10,888 nt of DNA from Scatosoma sp045577595 (lineage in GTDB: Bacteria; Bacillota; Clostridia; Christensenellales; Borkfalkiaceae), in NCBI GenBank assembly GCA_045577595.1, contig JAZNIR010000043.1:1-10888 (forward strand), in the 5' to 3' direction. Both the position numbers and the translations under genes were made by a program. The notes below the pieces were generated by a model. It saw only the letters and a list, made by a program, of their open reading frames with translations. It was not told where the DNA came from and ran no database searches. Positions 1 through 6,999 of this stretch are shown piece by piece (within the stretch, counting starts at the first letter, position 1; the number at the start of each line of letters is the position of its first letter).

Positions 1-27
1 TCCTAAGACCGCCTTGGCCTCCGACTT
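1..27 (-). other. Sequencing adapter remnant at the left contig end (not genomic)
   Basis: Read on the - strand this stretch is AAGTCGGAGGCCAAG followed by GCGGTCTTAGGA. That is the MGI/BGI (DNBSEQ) read-1 adapter as I remember it, with one extra G. The opposite contig end carries the same adapter in the opposite orientation, as expected when reads run through their inserts into adapter. Genomic sequence probably starts at about position 28. The TAA at 4-6, which makes the first reading frame look closed upstream, lies inside the adapter. The identification rests on memory of the adapter sequence plus its presence in outward-facing orientation at both ends. Confidence 0.9.
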
Positions 28-1542
28 TTTACCTATTTGAAAGACGGCTCGGGCGCGTCGGGCGACGACCTTGTTAAGATTAGAAACCTGCGCTTTATCG
101 ACCTTGCGGAAGCGAACGCAAGCGACGAAGTAGACGCGAATATATTCCGTTACGCGGCAACCGTACCCAACGTGGCACCGGACGCAACCACGCAATTCAC
201 CTATTACGTAGACGCGGTGTACGCGGATATGAACGTAAAATACGACGCAAACGGCGAAGTGGTTACGGACGGCACGGGCGAATACGGCGACGGATATTAT
301 CACGTAGGCAATCCCAAAGGCCCCGTTTTGTTTGCGAATATGATGACGAACTCGCTTTGGAACGAATATTCCCTTTGGATTTTGGCGTACAACAACTTCT
401 GTTCGTTTGAAGGGATTAATTATCTCGAACAATACGAATATTACGCTTGGGCGGCGTCGAACAACTTCACCAACTACGGCTACGTGCCCGTAACGAAAGA
501 TTTGCAAAAATATCTCGACTTGGCGGCGGAATACGTAAACTACGGCGCGAAGAGCGACAAACCCTACCACGAAAACGAATGGTTGGAAATGTGCGTGTAT
601 TACGACCACTATGGCAACACGCCCGCTATGTCCGACCCGACGGCTACGATTACCTATCACGCGGCAACGCCTATGAAAGAAGGTACGAACACCGTTCACG
701 TACCCTTCGCTATGACCCCGCGTGGCTTTAAATACAAATTCGTACCGACGAGAAGCGGTGTTTTCCACGTATATTCGACGGGTGATTCGGATACGATTTG
801 TTTCTTGCGCGGTGAAGACAGAAAAACCGAGCTTGGCTACTACGACGAAAACGTAGGCGATACGTATATCGACGAAAACGGCGACGAACGTTTTAATAAT
901 AATTTCAACTTCTATTACTATTTCGAAGAAAATACCACTTATTATATGTTGATGACCACCTATTTGGATTTGGCGGCAACGTACGAAGTGGAAATCGAAT
1001 ACGTAGGCAAAAAATATACGTATATGGAAGCGGCCGCGCCCTCTATGTATAGCTACAACGAAGTAACCAACGAAACGTATCTTCCCGGCGCGGTGGCTTA
1101 TGCCTATTCCGACCCTGCAAACGGTGGCGACGGGTATTACCACGTGAAGAACGCGGACGGCTCGCTCGGCTCGATTTTGTTCGTAGATTGCTTACGCGCG
1201 ACGCATATGTTTAACAGCATTTCTTTGCAGGATATTTGCCGGCAAGCGCTTGCGTATAAGCGGGACGAAAACGGCGATATCGTGTACGACGATTTGAATA
1301 ATCCCGTCTACGTTTACCCGCCCGAAAAACGCGCGCTGTACGTAAACGGCAAAGATTATACGGAAATCGTATATCAATGGTGCGAAGAATCTACCTACAA
1401 CAACGGCAGACGGCACGGCTTTATGCCCGTAACCAAAGAAATTTACGAAGCGCTTCGTGCCATTACTTTATCGGATAAATACGAAGGTATTTATAATTCT
1501 TGGCTTCGACTTTGCTATTACGAACTTACGCTTGGCGCGTAA
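28..1542 (+). CDS. Secreted modular protein with two DGYY modules, 5' partial
   Basis: This is the C-terminal part of a probably exported protein; its start and any signal peptide are off the contig. The frame is open from the first genomic codons, so the TTG at 37 is most likely an internal Leu codon. Numbering from that TTG, I see: a beta-strand domain end (about 1-50, with VKIRNLRFIDL); module copy 1 (about 84-192, GDGYYHV to LEMCVYYDHYG); a beta-sandwich (about 200-326) resembling bacterial pre-peptidase C-terminal (PPC) domains, with a FKYKFVPTRSGVFHVYS strand pair and an ENTTYYMLMTT strand; and module copy 2 (about 363-499, GDGYYHV to LRLCYYELTLG). The protein is visibly rich in Tyr, Asn and acidic residues. 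No catalytic motif, LPXTG motif or C-terminal membrane segment is seen. The next gene follows after 40 bp and has the same domain pairing, so the two are probably co-transcribed paralogues. The function is unknown; surface binding or scaffolding is inference. Confidence 0.85.
   Translation, partial: FTYLKDGSGASGDDLVKIRNLRFIDLAEANASDEVDANIFRYAATVPNVAPDATTQFTYYVDAVYADMNVKYDANGEVVTDGTGEYGDGYYHVGNPKGPVLFANMMTNSLWNEYSLWILAYNNFCSFEGINYLEQYEYYAWAASNNFTNYGYVPVTKDLQKYLDLAAEYVNYGAKSDKPYHENEWLEMCVYYDHYGNTPAMSDPTATITYHAATPMKEGTNTVHVPFAMTPRGFKYKFVPTRSGVFHVYSTGDSDTICFLRGEDRKTELGYYDENVGDTYIDENGDERFNNNFNFYYYFEENTTYYMLMTTYLDLAATYEVEIEYVGKKYTYMEAAAPSMYSYNEVTNETYLPGAVAYAYSDPANGGDGYYHVKNADGSLGSILFVDCLRATHMFNSISLQDICRQALAYKRDENGDIVYDDLNNPVYVYPPEKRALYVNGKDYTEIVYQWCEESTYNNGRRHGFMPVTKEIYEALRAITLSDKYEGIYNSWLRLCYYELTLGA
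286..612 (+). repeat. DGYY module, copy 1
   Basis: Protein-level repeat of about 109 residues. Landmarks are GDGYYHV at the start, a PVLFANMMT strand, an aromatic helical stretch, YGYVPVTKDLQKYL, and a closing WLEMCVYY. It matches copy 2 in the same gene and, more distantly, copy 3 in the next gene. DNA identity is low outside the opening motif, so the duplication is old. I do not recognise it as a named family. Confidence 0.75.
1123..1533 (+). repeat. DGYY module, copy 2
   Basis: Protein-level repeat of about 137 residues at the C-terminus of the partial protein. It opens with GDGYYHV, continues with SILFVDCLRATHMF, a longer inserted loop (DENGDIVYDDLNNPVYV), then GFMPVTKEIYEALRAI, and closes with WLRLCYYELTLG. 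The GF/YxPVTK(E/D) and W(L)xxCYY landmarks align it with copy 1. Confidence 0.75.
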
Positions 1543-1582
1543 CGCGACGGCGATTGCTTAATCCAAAAAAAGGAGAATTGGA

Positions 1583-3943
1583 ATGAAAAAAATAAAAAAA
1601 TTAGCGTCGGTGTGTTTATCCGCGCTGATGCTTACAACGTCCGTTTTTGCCGTTGCTTGCAACGACAACCCCACTTGCGCGCATACTTACGATTCAGGAC
1701 GCGTAACGAAAAACGCTACTTGTAAAGCAGAAGGCGTGATGACGTACACTTGCGAAAAATGCGGTGGCACGAAAACGGAACCTATTGAAAAATCGACTGA
1801 GCACACGTTTGATTACACGCAAGGCGAAGAAACGACGCCCGCAACTTGTCAAAACGAAGGCGTGATGACGTACACTTGCATCGTATGTGGCGTGGGAACC
1901 GAAACAAGCGCCATTCCCAAAACCGACCACCAAGTCGTTTGGGATAACGCGCAATCTACCGCGCCCACTTGTACGGACGCAGGCGAAAAAGTAGGCACTT
2001 GCTCGCTTGGCGGAACGGCGCACACGGTTACGGAAGACGTACCCGCCACAGGACATCATTACGTTGCAGGCGATTGCCCCGATTGCGACGATTTGCAAAG
2101 CTTGCATACTTGGGGCGATTTAAACACCGATTGGGTGCTTGTAAAAGAAGCCACTTGTACGGAAACGGGTTTAAAAAAACTCGTAGCGAAAGACGATAAC
2201 AAACATTTCTATACGGAAACGATTGCTATGCGCGAACATAAATACGTAAACGGCGTTTGCGAAAGTTGTCAACAACCTGCGGAATATCCCACCGCGCCCG
2301 CTGAAATTACGTACAGCGCTCCCCTTTCGGGCAACGGCTCGGACTATCCCCAATACGTTGAAGTTGGCGAAGACGAAGTTGCGATTGACCCGAATAGCGG
2401 ACGTTGGGAATGTAGAGAAGGCTATTACGAAATCACTTTAAACGCAAAAGAAAATTGGCTTTCTTTCGCCGTTTCCTCCATTGGGCAATACGCTTTGTAT
2501 TCGATTGAAAACCCCAACGGCGTAACGCTTGCAAGATACGACGCGAGCGCCAACTATATTACGCCCACCTCTTATCCCGCGCGCGTAGACGACGGCGGAA
2601 ACGTACATTCGACGGTAAACTGTGCAAAAGTTTATTCGTCGGAAAACGATTTGGCAAATTGGAGAGCCACGTATAAAGTTAGCGGAAACGTCGGCGACGT
2701 AATTAAGTTGCGTTTCGTGCGCATTGCAGACCCCGCGTGGACGCCTTCTTACGTGCAAATTCAACAAATAGCGCAACAAATCGACGGAACGGCAGATGAA
2801 ATTTCCGAAGAATTTTCGGCAGAACAAGTGCCTTATGAAAGCAATTATTTCTACGACGAAACGGACGGATATTATTATTTAGGCACGAAAGAAAACAAAG
2901 GTTCGCGTTTATACGTACAACTGAAAACGGCAACCCGTTTCCTTAGCGATAAAGCGATTTTGGAATTGCTTGGCGATACGAACGGTTTCTTGATTTCAAA
3001 AGGTCAAAACCCCGAAGGCGATTATATCTTATACGATTATTCCACGTTTTTCTTAAAAGACCACCCGAATTTTGAAGAACCGATTGAAAACAGTTACGCA
3101 AACCATATGAATTCGCGCGGTTTCTATCCACTCAATCAAGAATTATTTACCTTCCTTAACGACTACGTAACCACGAAAGGCAACGACGAAACTTGGGGCG
3201 TTTCTTTGGATAAAGCTTGGCTTGCGCCTTGTTACTATTTCCGTGAATTGGAAGTAGGAACGGAAAGCCGTCCTTACGCGATTACCGATTTAAGCGATAC
3301 GAAAACGGTAAACGTAAGCTCGCCTAGCTATTTTAATTTAAAATACGGCAAAGCGGACTACGAATCAAATTACCGTTCGTCCTACGTAACGATTACCCTT
3401 TCCGACCCGAACGCGTTTATCGAAATCGGTAATTACAATTATAAAGGTAGCGTAACGGTGGAATCAAGCGCGGAAGGTGGCGTTGATTTCCTTGTAAAAA
3501 AAGCAGGCAAACCCAACCAAGAAGTAACCGTATCGTTTGCGGAATACACGCAAGGCACGTACGGCAATCCGATTGCAATCGAGCCAAACGATAACGTGCA
3601 AACTTTAACGGCTTGGCAATTTGTAAACGCGAACGGTGAACCTACTTATATGATTGCTTACGCGTACGCGCCTACAAGCGCGGGAACGGCCGTCGTTACC
3701 CTTAACGGAGAAACGTACGCAACCGTGTACGTAAACGGCGAAATTGTAACGGACAGCATCACAATCGACGTAGTTGGCGTTACGGACGAAGATACGCAAG
3801 AAACGACGTACACGCCCGTACAAATTTATTTGGAACTTACCGCCTTGAAAGGTTTCTTTGTTGGAGACTTTCTCGACGACGGAACGGAATTTACCCAAGA
3901 ACTCTTACAAACGTCTATCACTTTTACGTTTGTTGAAGACTAA
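1583..3943 (+). CDS. Lipoprotein with N-terminal cysteine-ribbon repeats and one DGYY module
   Basis: A 786-residue secreted protein, probably lipid-anchored to the outer face of the membrane. The signal peptide is MKKIKKLASV plus a hydrophobic core, ending in AVAC with the lipidated Cys at residue 26; Ala at -3 is permitted but not the best lipobox. Residues 31-230 hold about four cysteine-ribbon repeats of the type 'ATC..EG...YTC..CG', with CXXC pairs at 57/60, 99/102, 165/168 and 226/229. This repeat style is common in secreted proteins of gut Firmicutes. Residues about 240-390 look like a beta-sandwich (PPC-like), about 427-553 is the third copy of the DGYY module, and about 558-786 is beta-strand rich, with two G(T)xxxxP openings like those of the next protein. 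AGGAG at 1571-1575 precedes the ATG at good spacing, 40 bp after the previous stop, so it is probably in the same operon. No enzyme motif is seen; a ligand- or glycan-binding role is only a guess. Confidence 0.9.
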   Translation: MKKIKKLASVCLSALMLTTSVFAVACNDNPTCAHTYDSGRVTKNATCKAEGVMTYTCEKCGGTKTEPIEKSTEHTFDYTQGEETTPATCQNEGVMTYTCIVCGVGTETSAIPKTDHQVVWDNAQSTAPTCTDAGEKVGTCSLGGTAHTVTEDVPATGHHYVAGDCPDCDDLQSLHTWGDLNTDWVLVKEATCTETGLKKLVAKDDNKHFYTETIAMREHKYVNGVCESCQQPAEYPTAPAEITYSAPLSGNGSDYPQYVEVGEDEVAIDPNSGRWECREGYYEITLNAKENWLSFAVSSIGQYALYSIENPNGVTLARYDASANYITPTSYPARVDDGGNVHSTVNCAKVYSSENDLANWRATYKVSGNVGDVIKLRFVRIADPAWTPSYVQIQQIAQQIDGTADEISEEFSAEQVPYESNYFYDETDGYYYLGTKENKGSRLYVQLKTATRFLSDKAILELLGDTNGFLISKGQNPEGDYILYDYSTFFLKDHPNFEEPIENSYANHMNSRGFYPLNQELFTFLNDYVTTKGNDETWGVSLDKAWLAPCYYFRELEVGTESRPYAITDLSDTKTVNVSSPSYFNLKYGKADYESNYRSSYVTITLSDPNAFIEIGNYNYKGSVTVESSAEGGVDFLVKKAGKPNQEVTVSFAEYTQGTYGNPIAIEPNDNVQTLTAWQFVNANGEPTYMIAYAYAPTSAGTAVVTLNGETYATVYVNGEIVTDSITIDVVGVTDEDTQETTYTPVQIYLELTALKGFFVGDFLDDGTEFTQELLQTSITFTFVED
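1730..1879 (+). repeat. Tandem cysteine-ribbon units with a 24-nt exact DNA repeat
   Basis: A 24-nt stretch at 1730-1753 recurs identically at 1856-1879, a period of 126 nt or 42 codons. It encodes EGVMTYTC in both copies and sits in the first two cysteine-ribbon units. The flanking bases differ (AG versus AC just before it), so it is a diverging tandem duplication with one conserved core. Units 3 and 4 further along are recognisable only as protein. Confidence 0.85.
2861..3241 (+). repeat. DGYY module, copy 3
   Basis: Residues about 427-553 of the second lipoprotein. The module opens with TDGYYYLG, then SRLYVQLKTATRFL, SRGFYPLNQELFTFLNDYV, and closes with KAWLAPCYYFRELEVG. The GF(Y/M)P(L/V) landmark and the W(L)xxCYY close align it with copies 1 and 2 in the preceding gene. 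It is the most divergent copy. Confidence 0.65.
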
Positions 3944-3979
3944 ACGTTTTGTTTATCTCTTTTGTATCAAAATAAAACT

Positions 3980-4008
3980 TTGCCTGTTTTAATGCAAAAG
4001 TGTATAAA
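3980..4008 (+). promoter_or_regulatory. Promoter for the three-repeat lipoprotein gene
   Basis: A TTGCCT -35 box (3980-3985) and a TATAAA -10 box (4003-4008) are separated by 17 bp, in an AT-rich 103-bp gap. An imperfect inverted repeat (ACTTTGC at 3977-3983 against GCAAAAGT at 3994-4001, one bulge) overlaps the -35 box and the spacer and could be an operator. No convincing terminator follows the upstream gene, so readthrough is also possible. Confidence 0.5.
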
Positions 4009-4033
4009 AATTATATTTACAAAATTATTTTTT

Positions 4034-4039
4034 GGAGGT
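4034..4039 (+). promoter_or_regulatory. Ribosome binding site deciding the start at 4047
   Basis: GGAGGT lies 7 nt before the ATG at 4047. An in-frame TTG at 4032 would overlap this site and adds a non-signal-like MEVTF, so the ATG is chosen. The protein then begins MAKFKKL, a standard lipoprotein n-region. Confidence 0.85.
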
Positions 4040-4046
4040 AACTTTT

Positions 4047-5225
4047 ATGGCAAAATTTAAAAAGTTAGTGGCACTTACGTCCGCTATCATTATGACGGCT
4101 TCGCTTGGTTTAACGGCTTGCGGTGGCGGTAGCACTCCCGATACGAATAAAATCTATTCGGGCGACGGCACGGTTGACAATCCTTACGTAGTAAGCGTTG
4201 GTACTTATACTTCGACCATTACAGGCGATGGCGACCCTTGGGGTTGGGGAGAAGAAGCTATATACGTACATTATAATTATGAAGTAACCAAAGACGGTTC
4301 TGTAACTGTTTCTATTGACGACCCGAATGCCGTTATGCTTGTTTCGAAAGGCGAACTTATGGCTATTACCCTTTCTGCTGAAATGGAAACTATGAGCACA
4401 ACGATTAACGTATTTGCAGGTGAAACGGTTGTTGTAAAAGCGTCCGCGACAATGGACGCCATCAATGGTGAAGATACCGTTGCTCCTACGGAAGAAACAG
4501 ATGCGGTAGCATCTTATGATTCGGCGTTTACCCTTTCTTATTCTTCGACTGCAGTAGCAGCAGACGGCACGGAATACAAACCTTACGTTGCAACCGCTAA
4601 CACCGCTATTACTGGCGTTGGTGACCAAGAAGTAAATTGGGGTACGGTTATGTATGCCTATAAAGTGACAGGTGCAAATACAAAGGGCATTTTCGTTTCT
4701 AGCAATATAGCGAATACTACCATCAGTGATGCTTCGTATATGTTAAATATTGCTGTTCAACCTGCGGCAGAAGAAGGTGGCGAAGTAACGGAAGTTAAAG
4801 GCTTTGTGAAAGCAAATAAAGGTGACGTTATTATACTTTCTATATCGACTATGGATTATTCTAGCCAAACGTTTAACTATGGATTTAAAATAGAAGAATC
4901 TAACGAACTGTTTGAAAACGGTTCGGAAGCAACCCCTTATATCATCGACGCAAACGGTGAAAGTTATACAGACCTTGCATTCACAGAAAGGCTTTTTGGA
5001 TATGACCCTATGTTCTTTGAATATACAGCAACCGCAAACGGTACGTTAAATACGACGGTTGCCCTTTCAAACGTTGCACGCGCCGATTATGAAATGGTGG
5101 ATGTAGCAGAAGACTCTTTATCGTTTGTGGTTGAAGCTGGTATAACGTACACGCTTATTTATTATTGCGATTATACGAATGTTACTATTTCTCCCACGTT
5201 CACGTTTACGGCTGCGCAAGCGTAA
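4047..5225 (+). CDS. Lipoprotein of three beta-rich repeats
   Basis: A 392-residue predicted lipoprotein on the outer membrane face. The signal peptide MAKFKKLVAL is followed by a hydrophobic core and a good lipobox LTAC (Cys 25), then GGGSTPD as a flexible linker. The mature part is three repeats of about 95-110 residues. Each opens with G(T/S)xxxPY (GTVDNPYVV at 41, GTEYKPYVA at 174, GSEATPYII at 292) and ends with strands such as FAGETVVVKAS, ANKGDVIILSIS and VEAGITYTLIYY. The pattern resembles PPC-like beta-sandwiches. Similar openings (GTESRPYAI, GTYGNPIAI) occur in the C-terminus of the preceding protein, suggesting common descent. Codon choice differs visibly from the neighbours, with more GCT, TCT, ACT and GGT and less GCG and TCG. 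This may mean high expression or a different origin. A hairpin terminator follows. No catalytic residues are recognised and the function is unknown. Confidence 0.9.
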   Translation: MAKFKKLVALTSAIIMTASLGLTACGGGSTPDTNKIYSGDGTVDNPYVVSVGTYTSTITGDGDPWGWGEEAIYVHYNYEVTKDGSVTVSIDDPNAVMLVSKGELMAITLSAEMETMSTTINVFAGETVVVKASATMDAINGEDTVAPTEETDAVASYDSAFTLSYSSTAVAADGTEYKPYVATANTAITGVGDQEVNWGTVMYAYKVTGANTKGIFVSSNIANTTISDASYMLNIAVQPAAEEGGEVTEVKGFVKANKGDVIILSISTMDYSSQTFNYGFKIEESNELFENGSEATPYIIDANGESYTDLAFTERLFGYDPMFFEYTATANGTLNTTVALSNVARADYEMVDVAEDSLSFVVEAGITYTLIYYCDYTNVTISPTFTFTAAQA

Positions 5226-5279
5226 GCGTTAAAAGCCGAAAGGCAAAGCAATTCTACATTTTAATAGGCAAAGGAAAAA

Positions 5280-5314
5280 ACCGAATCGGGCAAAGCTCGG
5301 TTCGGTCTTTTTTT
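5280..5314 (+). terminator. Intrinsic terminator after the lipoprotein gene (probably bidirectional)
   Basis: The 12-bp stem 5280-5291 / 5295-5306 contains two G-T pairs, has an AAA loop, and is followed by C and seven T (5308-5314). It lies 55 nt after the stop at 5225. The bases before the stem are a run of A (5275-5280), so the reverse transcript also ends the hairpin with a T run. It can therefore act on the convergent operon as well. Confidence 0.85.
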
Positions 5315-5316
5315 GT

Positions 5317-5352
5317 AAAACGCAGTTGCGAGATTTTTCACAACTGCGTTTT
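5317..5352 (-). terminator. Second terminator in the convergent gap, downstream of the tlpA-like gene
   Basis: A perfect 12-bp inverted repeat (AAAACGCAGTTG at 5317-5328, CAACTGCGTTTT at 5341-5352) encloses a 12-nt loop. On the - strand it lies 20 nt past the stop of the thioredoxin-like gene, and its 3' arm ends in TTTT. On the + strand it is followed by a T-rich run up to 5373, so it would also back up the first terminator. Confidence 0.75.
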
Positions 5353-5371
5353 TATTTTTACTTTTTTACTT

Positions 5372-5986
5372 TTATCCAAGCAACGGCAAAACGATTTCTT
5401 CTAATTTCGCTTTGCTCATTGCCCCGTCTTGCGCGTAGCGTACTACGCCGTCTTTATCCACGATTACCGTTCTTGGTAACGAGCCTGCGTATCCAAGCGC
5501 GTACGACACTTCGCTCGTCGTGATTTGACAAGCAAACGTAAACGTAAAATCTCGCCATTCTTCGTTTACGGAATGTTCGTAGCTCTTCCACCCGTCGTTA
5601 TTTAGCCAAGATTTAATTGTGCTCACCGACGACGTCGTGCCCCCAAGCGCGAGCACTTCCACGTATTCGTTATGTTCTTCGTAAAATTCGTTAAATTCCG
5701 ACAATTCTTCCACGCAAGCACTGCACCACGTTTCCCAAAAATTAACGATTACCACTTTCCCTTTATTCTTATGCAAATTAAAAAATTCGTCGCTGTAATC
5801 GAACGTTCCGTTGTCGATTTCATACGTAGCCACCAAAAAATCGGGACATTCCACACCGATTGGCAGTTCTTTAAATTTATCTTTTTCTATAAAATTGAAG
5901 TACACCAGTCCCGCGCCGAGCGTTAAACCCGCAAGCGACCAAGCGGTGATTTGTAGCGGTGTGGCTTTACTTATCTTGCGTTTCAT
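5372..5986 (-). CDS. Membrane-anchored TlpA/ResA-like thiol-disulfide protein
   Basis: A 204-residue thioredoxin-fold protein predicted to sit outside the cytoplasmic membrane on one N-terminal helix (residues about 11-31, PLQITAWSLAGLTLGAGLVY). The active site is WCSAC (Cys 88, Cys 91) after VVIVNFWET, and the conserved cis-Pro is in GSLPRTVIVD (Pro 171), as in TlpA/ResA/AhpC-TSA relatives. Such proteins reduce or exchange disulfides in exported proteins. Two further cysteines, 47 and 153, lie outside the active site. The ATG at 5986 is preferred over the in-frame TTG at 6004, because GGAGG at 5996-6000 precedes it by 9 nt and the TTG would overlap that site. The start overlaps the end of the polyferredoxin gene by 20 nt, so it is the last gene of a coupled operon and the likely electron acceptor of the membrane partner. 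That link is inferred from context. Confidence 0.92.
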   Translation of the reverse strand: MKRKISKATPLQITAWSLAGLTLGAGLVYFNFIEKDKFKELPIGVECPDFLVATYEIDNGTFDYSDEFFNLHKNKGKVVIVNFWETWCSACVEELSEFNEFYEEHNEYVEVLALGGTTSSVSTIKSWLNNDGWKSYEHSVNEEWRDFTFTFACQITTSEVSYALGYAGSLPRTVIVDKDGVVRYAQDGAMSKAKLEEIVLPLLG

Positions 5987-6989
5987 TCGTTTCCACCTCC
6001 GCAACGGTATTTACAACGTCCACCGTCGGTTGTTGATACTTTTCAGACGGCGTTTCCTTTTGCTTGACGAACGCGGAAAGCGGTTTTACGTCGTCGCCCG
6101 TCGTAGGCGCGTCGATTTCGTTTGCCCGAACGAACAGTTTCGAACCTTTCCAAGAAATCGCTTTCGCAGGACAAGCGGTAATACACGCACCGCATTGAAT
6201 ACATTCGTGGTCGCCCACCTTTTTAATATCCATTTTACAAACGCTGATACAAAGTCCGCAATCGGTACATTTATTTTTATCGAGCTTTACGCCGAGCATC
6301 GCCACTTTGCAGAAAAAGCCGTACAACGCGCCAAGCGGGCACAAAAACCGACAAAAGGCGCGGAAGATAAACACGCTTGCCACGATAACCAGCACGAGCA
6401 CCAAAAATTTCCACGTAAACAGCGGTCCGAGCATAGAAAGCCACCCTTCGTTTGCCGAATTGCCAAGCAATCCAAACCCGCCTTCAAACGTACCCGCAGG
6501 GCAAATATATTCGCAAAATCCCGGCACGGCAAACGTAAGCGGTACGATTACGACGAGCGCAATCAATACAAAGTATTTAAAATAGGACAACACGCGGGTT
6601 GCCTTGCTCTTTTTAAGTTTCGGCGTTTTAATCTTATACAACAGCTCTTGCCCAAGCCCAATCGGACAAAGCCAACCGCAAATCGTTCTGCCAAGCAACA
6701 AGCCGAACAAAATAATAATGCCGAATATGTACGCGGGCAAACGGGTGTCGGACGCGGACAAAGCGTTTTGCAACGAGCCGAGCGGACACGCCCCCACCGC
6801 GCCAGGACAAGAATAACAATTGAGTCCCGGTACACACGCGTTTTTGCTTTTGCCTTGATATATTTTTCCCGTGAAAAATCCTTTTATATTGGCGTTATAC
6901 AATAAAGCCGCGTACAGTTGCACGATTTTTCGTTTGGACGGAGCTATCTTTTTAAACCAAGCGCCTATTTTCTTAAAAAATTTCTTCAT
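5967..6989 (-). CDS. NapH-type 4Fe-4S polyferredoxin membrane protein
   Basis: A 340-residue integral membrane electron carrier. Motifs in order: CVPGLNCYSCPGAVGACPLG (Cys 52, 58, 61, 68); a helix at about 86-101, then GRTICGWLCPIG (Cys 104, 108); a helix at about 135-155, then CEYICPAGTFEG (Cys 159, 163); a helix at about 193-212, then CRFLCPLGALYG (Cys 213, 217); and two ferredoxin clusters, CTDCGLCISVCK (Cys 241, 244, 247, 251) and CIQCGACITACP (Cys 263, 266, 269, 273). This is the NapH/MauN/FixG-like arrangement, in which soluble clusters and membrane CXXXCP motifs pass electrons across or along the membrane. The first ferredoxin motif has Lys where Pro is usual. A hydrophilic tail (about 285-340) follows. 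The ATG has AAGGAG 6 nt upstream, overlapping the TAA of the preceding gene. The thioredoxin-like gene downstream is the probable partner. It is not called napH because no nitrate reductase genes are present. Confidence 0.92.
   Translation of the reverse strand: MKKFFKKIGAWFKKIAPSKRKIVQLYAALLYNANIKGFFTGKIYQGKSKNACVPGLNCYSCPGAVGACPLGSLQNALSASDTRLPAYIFGIIILFGLLLGRTICGWLCPIGLGQELLYKIKTPKLKKSKATRVLSYFKYFVLIALVVIVPLTFAVPGFCEYICPAGTFEGGFGLLGNSANEGWLSMLGPLFTWKFLVLVLVIVASVFIFRAFCRFLCPLGALYGFFCKVAMLGVKLDKNKCTDCGLCISVCKMDIKKVGDHECIQCGACITACPAKAISWKGSKLFVRANEIDAPTTGDDVKPLSAFVKQKETPSEKYQQPTVDVVNTVAEVETNETQDK
5996..6000 (-). promoter_or_regulatory. Ribosome binding site deciding the tlpA-like start
   Basis: On the - strand this reads GGAGG, 9 nt before the ATG at 5986-5984. 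It lies inside the coding end of the upstream gene, pointing to translational coupling and ruling against the TTG at 6004. Confidence 0.8.
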
Positions 6990-6999
6990 CTTTCGCTCC

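Noticed and set aside
1676..2275. CRISPR-like or tandem non-coding array in the repeat region
   Set aside because: The repeats are in frame, keep Cys and Gly positions at protein level, and have only one 24-nt exact pair.
28..3943. Very frequent TACGTA and ACGTA words, considered as a repeated regulatory or restriction-related motif
   Set aside because: They follow from Tyr-Val and Asn-Val codons in Tyr-rich proteins using TAC and GTA, with no regular spacing.
4032..4034. TTG start for the three-repeat lipoprotein
   Set aside because: It coincides with the ribosome site and spoils the signal-peptide start; the ATG at 4047 is well placed.
6002..6004. TTG start for the thioredoxin-like gene
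   Set aside because: It overlaps the GGAGG site that serves the ATG at 5986 and adds only MRRWKR.
5811..6905. Long + strand open frame of 364 codons
   Set aside because: It lies antisense to the polyferredoxin and thioredoxin-like genes. Its product is basic and low in recognisable motifs, and it has no clear ribosome site. The - strand frames carry unmistakable family motifs.
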